Source: Anaerolineaceae bacterium UBA5224 (lineage in GTDB: Bacteria; Chloroflexota; Anaerolineae; Anaerolineales; Anaerolineaceae). Taken from it: a stretch of 7,498 nt of DNA. The notes below the pieces were generated by a model. It was not told where the DNA came from. It searched no databases and worked only from the letters and a program-made list of their open reading frames with translations. The stretch is taken from contig DHUW01000087.1 in the NCBI GenBank assembly GCA_002409365.1, positions 1 through 7,498 of the forward strand, in the 5' to 3' direction. Position numbers and translations under genes: made by a program. Shown piece after piece: positions 4,964 to 7,498 of this stretch. Positions within the stretch are counted from its first letter, which is position 1. Every line of letters starts with the position of its first letter.

Positions 4964-7444
4964 CTATCTACCGTAGATTAACGAATAAATGTGATAAATT
5001 TCGACGATCCGGCGCAGGTAAGTACGGGTTTCGAGGTAACGGATCGAGTTCAAGAACACATCGGGGTCGTCACCAACCTGGTCTTTCCAATTCAGCGTAT
5101 TCCCAGGGCCACCGTTGTAAGCTGCCAGGGCGAGGTAGATGTCACCTTCAAAGACAAAGAGCTGCCGGGCGAGGTAATTACTGCCCAGTTCCAGGTTATA
5201 AAGGGGCACGGCTAAATCTTCTTGAGTGTAGTTTGGCGGGTAACCGGTCTCGCTGGCAATCTGAGCGGCTGTATCAGGCATCAATTGCATCAGCCCGTTG
5301 GCCCCAGCGCTCGAGAAAGCATACGCACCAAAATGGCTTTCCTGGTAGATAAGGCTGAAGATAAGAATATCGGAGATATCATATCTGCGTGAGACATCTT
5401 CAACCCATGGCAGGTAATAGGTTCCATATTGAACATGGGCAAAATAGGGTGGGTAATTGGTAGAAAGAGGAAAGTCTCCGTATCCAGCCAACTTTGAAAC
5501 CGATCTACTGGCTTCGATGGCGCTTTGATAATAGCCCAATTCGAGGAAGAGATCGATCAGGCGAAAACTGTTAATTGCATCATCTTTGTAGGTATCTCGA
5601 AGAGATTCGAATTCCTGCGATGCCTGGTTGTATAGTCCAAGGCGATAGAATTCTACACCGCGAATAAAACGGCTGTCGTTTGCGATTTCGCTGCTGTAAT
5701 CGGTGTTGAGATCAGAAGGAAGACTGAAAGCCATTTTTAACCAATCGGCTGCCTCCTGGCGTTCAGTCTCGAGGTCTGGCCGCAAATCTCCCAAATTGAC
5801 CTCTGGGAAGAGAGGTTGATCATTCAATAGTTCATTGGCGCGGATGCCATAGTAACCGTAAGGGTCCATTTGGGCGGCTGTGCGCCAAAAATCCTGCGCA
5901 GCCTCCAAGTCTCCTTTTGCCTGGCTGACTTTGCCCAACCAGAAGGTTGCACCTGATTTTTCCAAGGTTTCCGGAGTCGCGATCAGAACAGCCCGATTGA
6001 AGTTATCGGCAGCTTTATCGTATTCGCCCAATTCATAATATAACGAACCTCCGAAAAACAAACCGTTAAAAGCATCGCTGGAGGTGGGGAATTCGAGCGC
6101 GATACGTGTCCAGGAATCTGCGGCTTCCTTAAGCTTGCCGTCCAGGAAATAGTAATTCGCAGCGATCTGGAGCAGTTCTGGAGCATCTGGTTCCGAGTTT
6201 GGGGCTGACACATAGGCAAGGGTCGTTTCCAAAGCCAGTTTTAATTGACCCATGTAAGTGTTTTGTGTGTAAATAATGTCTTCAATCGCGTCGAAACGGT
6301 AGGAGCTTTGAGGGTAGGTTTGAATGAGTTCGGTCCAGAGCTGGAGAGCTTCCCTGTCTTCGGCAGTTCCTCCTGCTGCATTAGCACCCAGGCGTTCAGC
6401 AGAAGAAAAACCAGCCCTCACCAGGCCTTTGGCACGCACACAGAGGGCTTTGTAGTAAAGCGCTTCGTCTTTGGCATACCCCTGTCCAGCCAGGTAGCGA
6501 TCAAAAGCCTCAATCGCGAGGTCATATTGTTCGATATTGTAGTTGATGATCCCACGCTGGAGATCGTCAACGGGTTGTTCAGCATCCAAGAGCATCACCA
6601 AGGCGGTATAAGCATCGTAGGTGAAAGGATAATTGTTCACTGAATCCTGCAAGTAGGTATATGCCTCCTCCGGATTGCCCTGATTGATCAATATTTGAGC
6701 GATGAGCAGATTCATCTGCGATTTGGTGTAATCACTTTGGGTATTGAGCAGGATTTCTTTATAAATTCCCAGTGCCAGGTCGTCCTGCCCCAGACTGGAG
6801 TAACTGGATGCCATTTTGGTAGCAACTATTGTGTTATTGGTGAGTTGAGGTGCCAGGTAGGATTTGCGATAGGCATCCAATGCCCCATCGGTATCCCCGT
6901 AATCTACTAAAAGATCGCCAATTCGGGAATAAATTTCTGCATCAATAATTCCAGGTTGGGCTTGCGCGTAAGCCTGGTAATAAGTCAGTGCATCATCTTT
7001 CAATTCCTGTTCCAGGCTGATCTGGGCAAGGATAAAATTTGCCCTCTTTGCGGGCTGACTGTCTGGGAATTGGGATTGCAGTTGGTTCAACGCTCTTTTC
7101 GCCTGAAAAAGGTCTTTTTGCTTGAAATAGGTCAATCCCTTACCGTAAAGAGCAGCTGCCTGAATATCAGCAGATGAACCTGAAGTATTCACATCATAGA
7201 GTTTCAGGGCTTGTTCGTAATCACCAAAGGCTAAAACCCGATCAGCTTCGGCCAAGGTTCTTTCAGTTGGCGGAGTTTCTTCAATTATGTAATTTTGAGC
7301 TTGTGAGGTAGGAACAATTGTGGTTGTAAATCCGGTTGCCGTAGCCACCGGTTGGGGTGGAGTGGCGAGTCTGGCACAACTGCTCAGGAGCAGGCTGAAG
7401 ATTAGCCCAAGAATAACAATTCTTGTAGAAAGAACAGTTTTCAT
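4964..7444 (-). CDS. TPR-repeat lipoprotein with C-terminal SLT lytic transglycosylase domain
   Basis: This 826-residue protein starts at the ATG read at 7444-7442. Its first 23 residues form a lipoprotein signal: Lys2 and Arg8, a hydrophobic core (IVILGLIFSLLL) and lipobox LSSC with Cys23. A Thr/Pro-rich linker (about 24-62) follows. Residues about 64-650 are predicted helical repeats of TPR type, for example LAFGDYEQALKLY, ALYGKGLTYFKQKDLFQA, YYFLDGKLKEAADSW and YELGEYDKAADNFNRA. DPYGYYGIRA (527-536) recalls Slt70-like enzymes. The SLT domain (about 675-826) has catalytic Glu702 in YQESHF, GLMQLMP (717-723), AAYNGGPGN (774-782) and the ETRTYLRRI helix near 805-813. The family cleaves peptidoglycan glycan strands to 1,6-anhydromuropeptides; this one would be tethered to the outer face of the membrane. 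It is larger than E. coli Slt70 (about 645) but has the same superhelix-plus-SLT plan. It is a single gene with its own promoter, convergent to the dikinase. Fold and active site are secure; its cellular role is inferred. Confidence 0.95.
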   Translation of the reverse strand: MKTVLSTRIVILGLIFSLLLSSCARLATPPQPVATATGFTTTIVPTSQAQNYIIEETPPTERTLAEADRVLAFGDYEQALKLYDVNTSGSSADIQAAALYGKGLTYFKQKDLFQAKRALNQLQSQFPDSQPAKRANFILAQISLEQELKDDALTYYQAYAQAQPGIIDAEIYSRIGDLLVDYGDTDGALDAYRKSYLAPQLTNNTIVATKMASSYSSLGQDDLALGIYKEILLNTQSDYTKSQMNLLIAQILINQGNPEEAYTYLQDSVNNYPFTYDAYTALVMLLDAEQPVDDLQRGIINYNIEQYDLAIEAFDRYLAGQGYAKDEALYYKALCVRAKGLVRAGFSSAERLGANAAGGTAEDREALQLWTELIQTYPQSSYRFDAIEDIIYTQNTYMGQLKLALETTLAYVSAPNSEPDAPELLQIAANYYFLDGKLKEAADSWTRIALEFPTSSDAFNGLFFGGSLYYELGEYDKAADNFNRAVLIATPETLEKSGATFWLGKVSQAKGDLEAAQDFWRTAAQMDPYGYYGIRANELLNDQPLFPEVNLGDLRPDLETERQEAADWLKMAFSLPSDLNTDYSSEIANDSRFIRGVEFYRLGLYNQASQEFESLRDTYKDDAINSFRLIDLFLELGYYQSAIEASRSVSKLAGYGDFPLSTNYPPYFAHVQYGTYYLPWVEDVSRRYDISDILIFSLIYQESHFGAYAFSSAGANGLMQLMPDTAAQIASETGYPPNYTQEDLAVPLYNLELGSNYLARQLFVFEGDIYLALAAYNGGPGNTLNWKDQVGDDPDVFLNSIRYLETRTYLRRIVEIYHIYSLIYGR

Positions 7445-7451
7445 GGTTGAC

Positions 7452-7480
7452 TTTATAACGGAAAGATTCGCGGTTGTCAA
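7452..7480 (-). promoter_or_regulatory. Near-consensus sigma-70-type promoter of the transglycosylase gene (leaderless)
   Basis: On the minus strand TTGACA (7480-7475, perfect -35) is followed by exactly 17 bases and TATAAA (7457-7452, one mismatch to the -10 consensus). Only seven bases (GTCAACC) separate the -10 from the ATG at 7444, so transcription should begin at or within about two bases of the start codon, with no room for a Shine-Dalgarno. An in-frame TTG start at 7480 would coincide with the -35 box and is therefore rejected. The lipoprotein signal, which begins at the ATG, independently supports that start. Confidence 0.82.
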
Positions 7481-7498
7481 ATCAGGTTGGAGGGTAAA

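Noticed and set aside
6245..6643. Plus-strand open frame opposite the transglycosylase TPR region, with others at 4948-5352, 6695-6910 and 6956-7177
   Set aside because: These are antisense shadows of a well-supported 826-residue gene; their translations lack plausible domains and they have no ribosome sites of note.

Overview
The window holds mostly housekeeping genes from a bacterium of roughly 50% GC. The gene content points tentatively to Chloroflexota, class Anaerolineae: a large TPR lipoprotein with a lytic transglycosylase domain, a pyruvate phosphate dikinase of unusual length, and an intergenic repeat of a kind I associate with those genomes. That assignment is an inference from style and is not proven by any marker in the window.

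Left part (1-1661, plus strand). This is a tightly packed operon-like run. It has the last 40 codons of what looks like a CCA-adding tRNA nucleotidyltransferase. One base later a TTG-started alpha/beta hydrolase follows, then a 76-residue single-pass membrane protein. Last is an FMN nitroreductase whose ATG overlaps the membrane-protein stop by 8 bases. No terminator is visible after the nitroreductase.

Middle (1662-4860, plus strand). A 303-base gap contains no confident gene. It does contain an 80-codon open frame that directly continues the nitroreductase frame past its TAG, a possible folded RNA, an extended -10 promoter candidate and a strong Shine-Dalgarno. It leads into a complete pyruvate, phosphate dikinase of 947 residues, which carries about 50 extra residues between its phosphohistidine and C-terminal barrel domains. 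A strong intrinsic terminator follows the gene.

Right part (4861-7498). A 90-base element bounded by perfect 8-base inverted repeats sits between the convergent genes. On the minus strand lies an 826-residue lipoprotein with TPR-like helical repeats and a C-terminal SLT domain. Its promoter is nearly consensus (TTGACA, 17 bases, TATAAA) and lies so close to the ATG that the transcript should be leaderless.

The genes do not form one pathway: tRNA maturation, small-molecule hydrolysis and reduction, PEP/pyruvate interconversion, and cell-wall remodelling. I found no defence system, mobile element with a transposase, CRISPR array, tRNA or rRNA, and no clear new multi-gene system. The most useful leads are the leaderless promoter, the intergenic repeat, the dikinase insertion and the unexplained gap before the dikinase.
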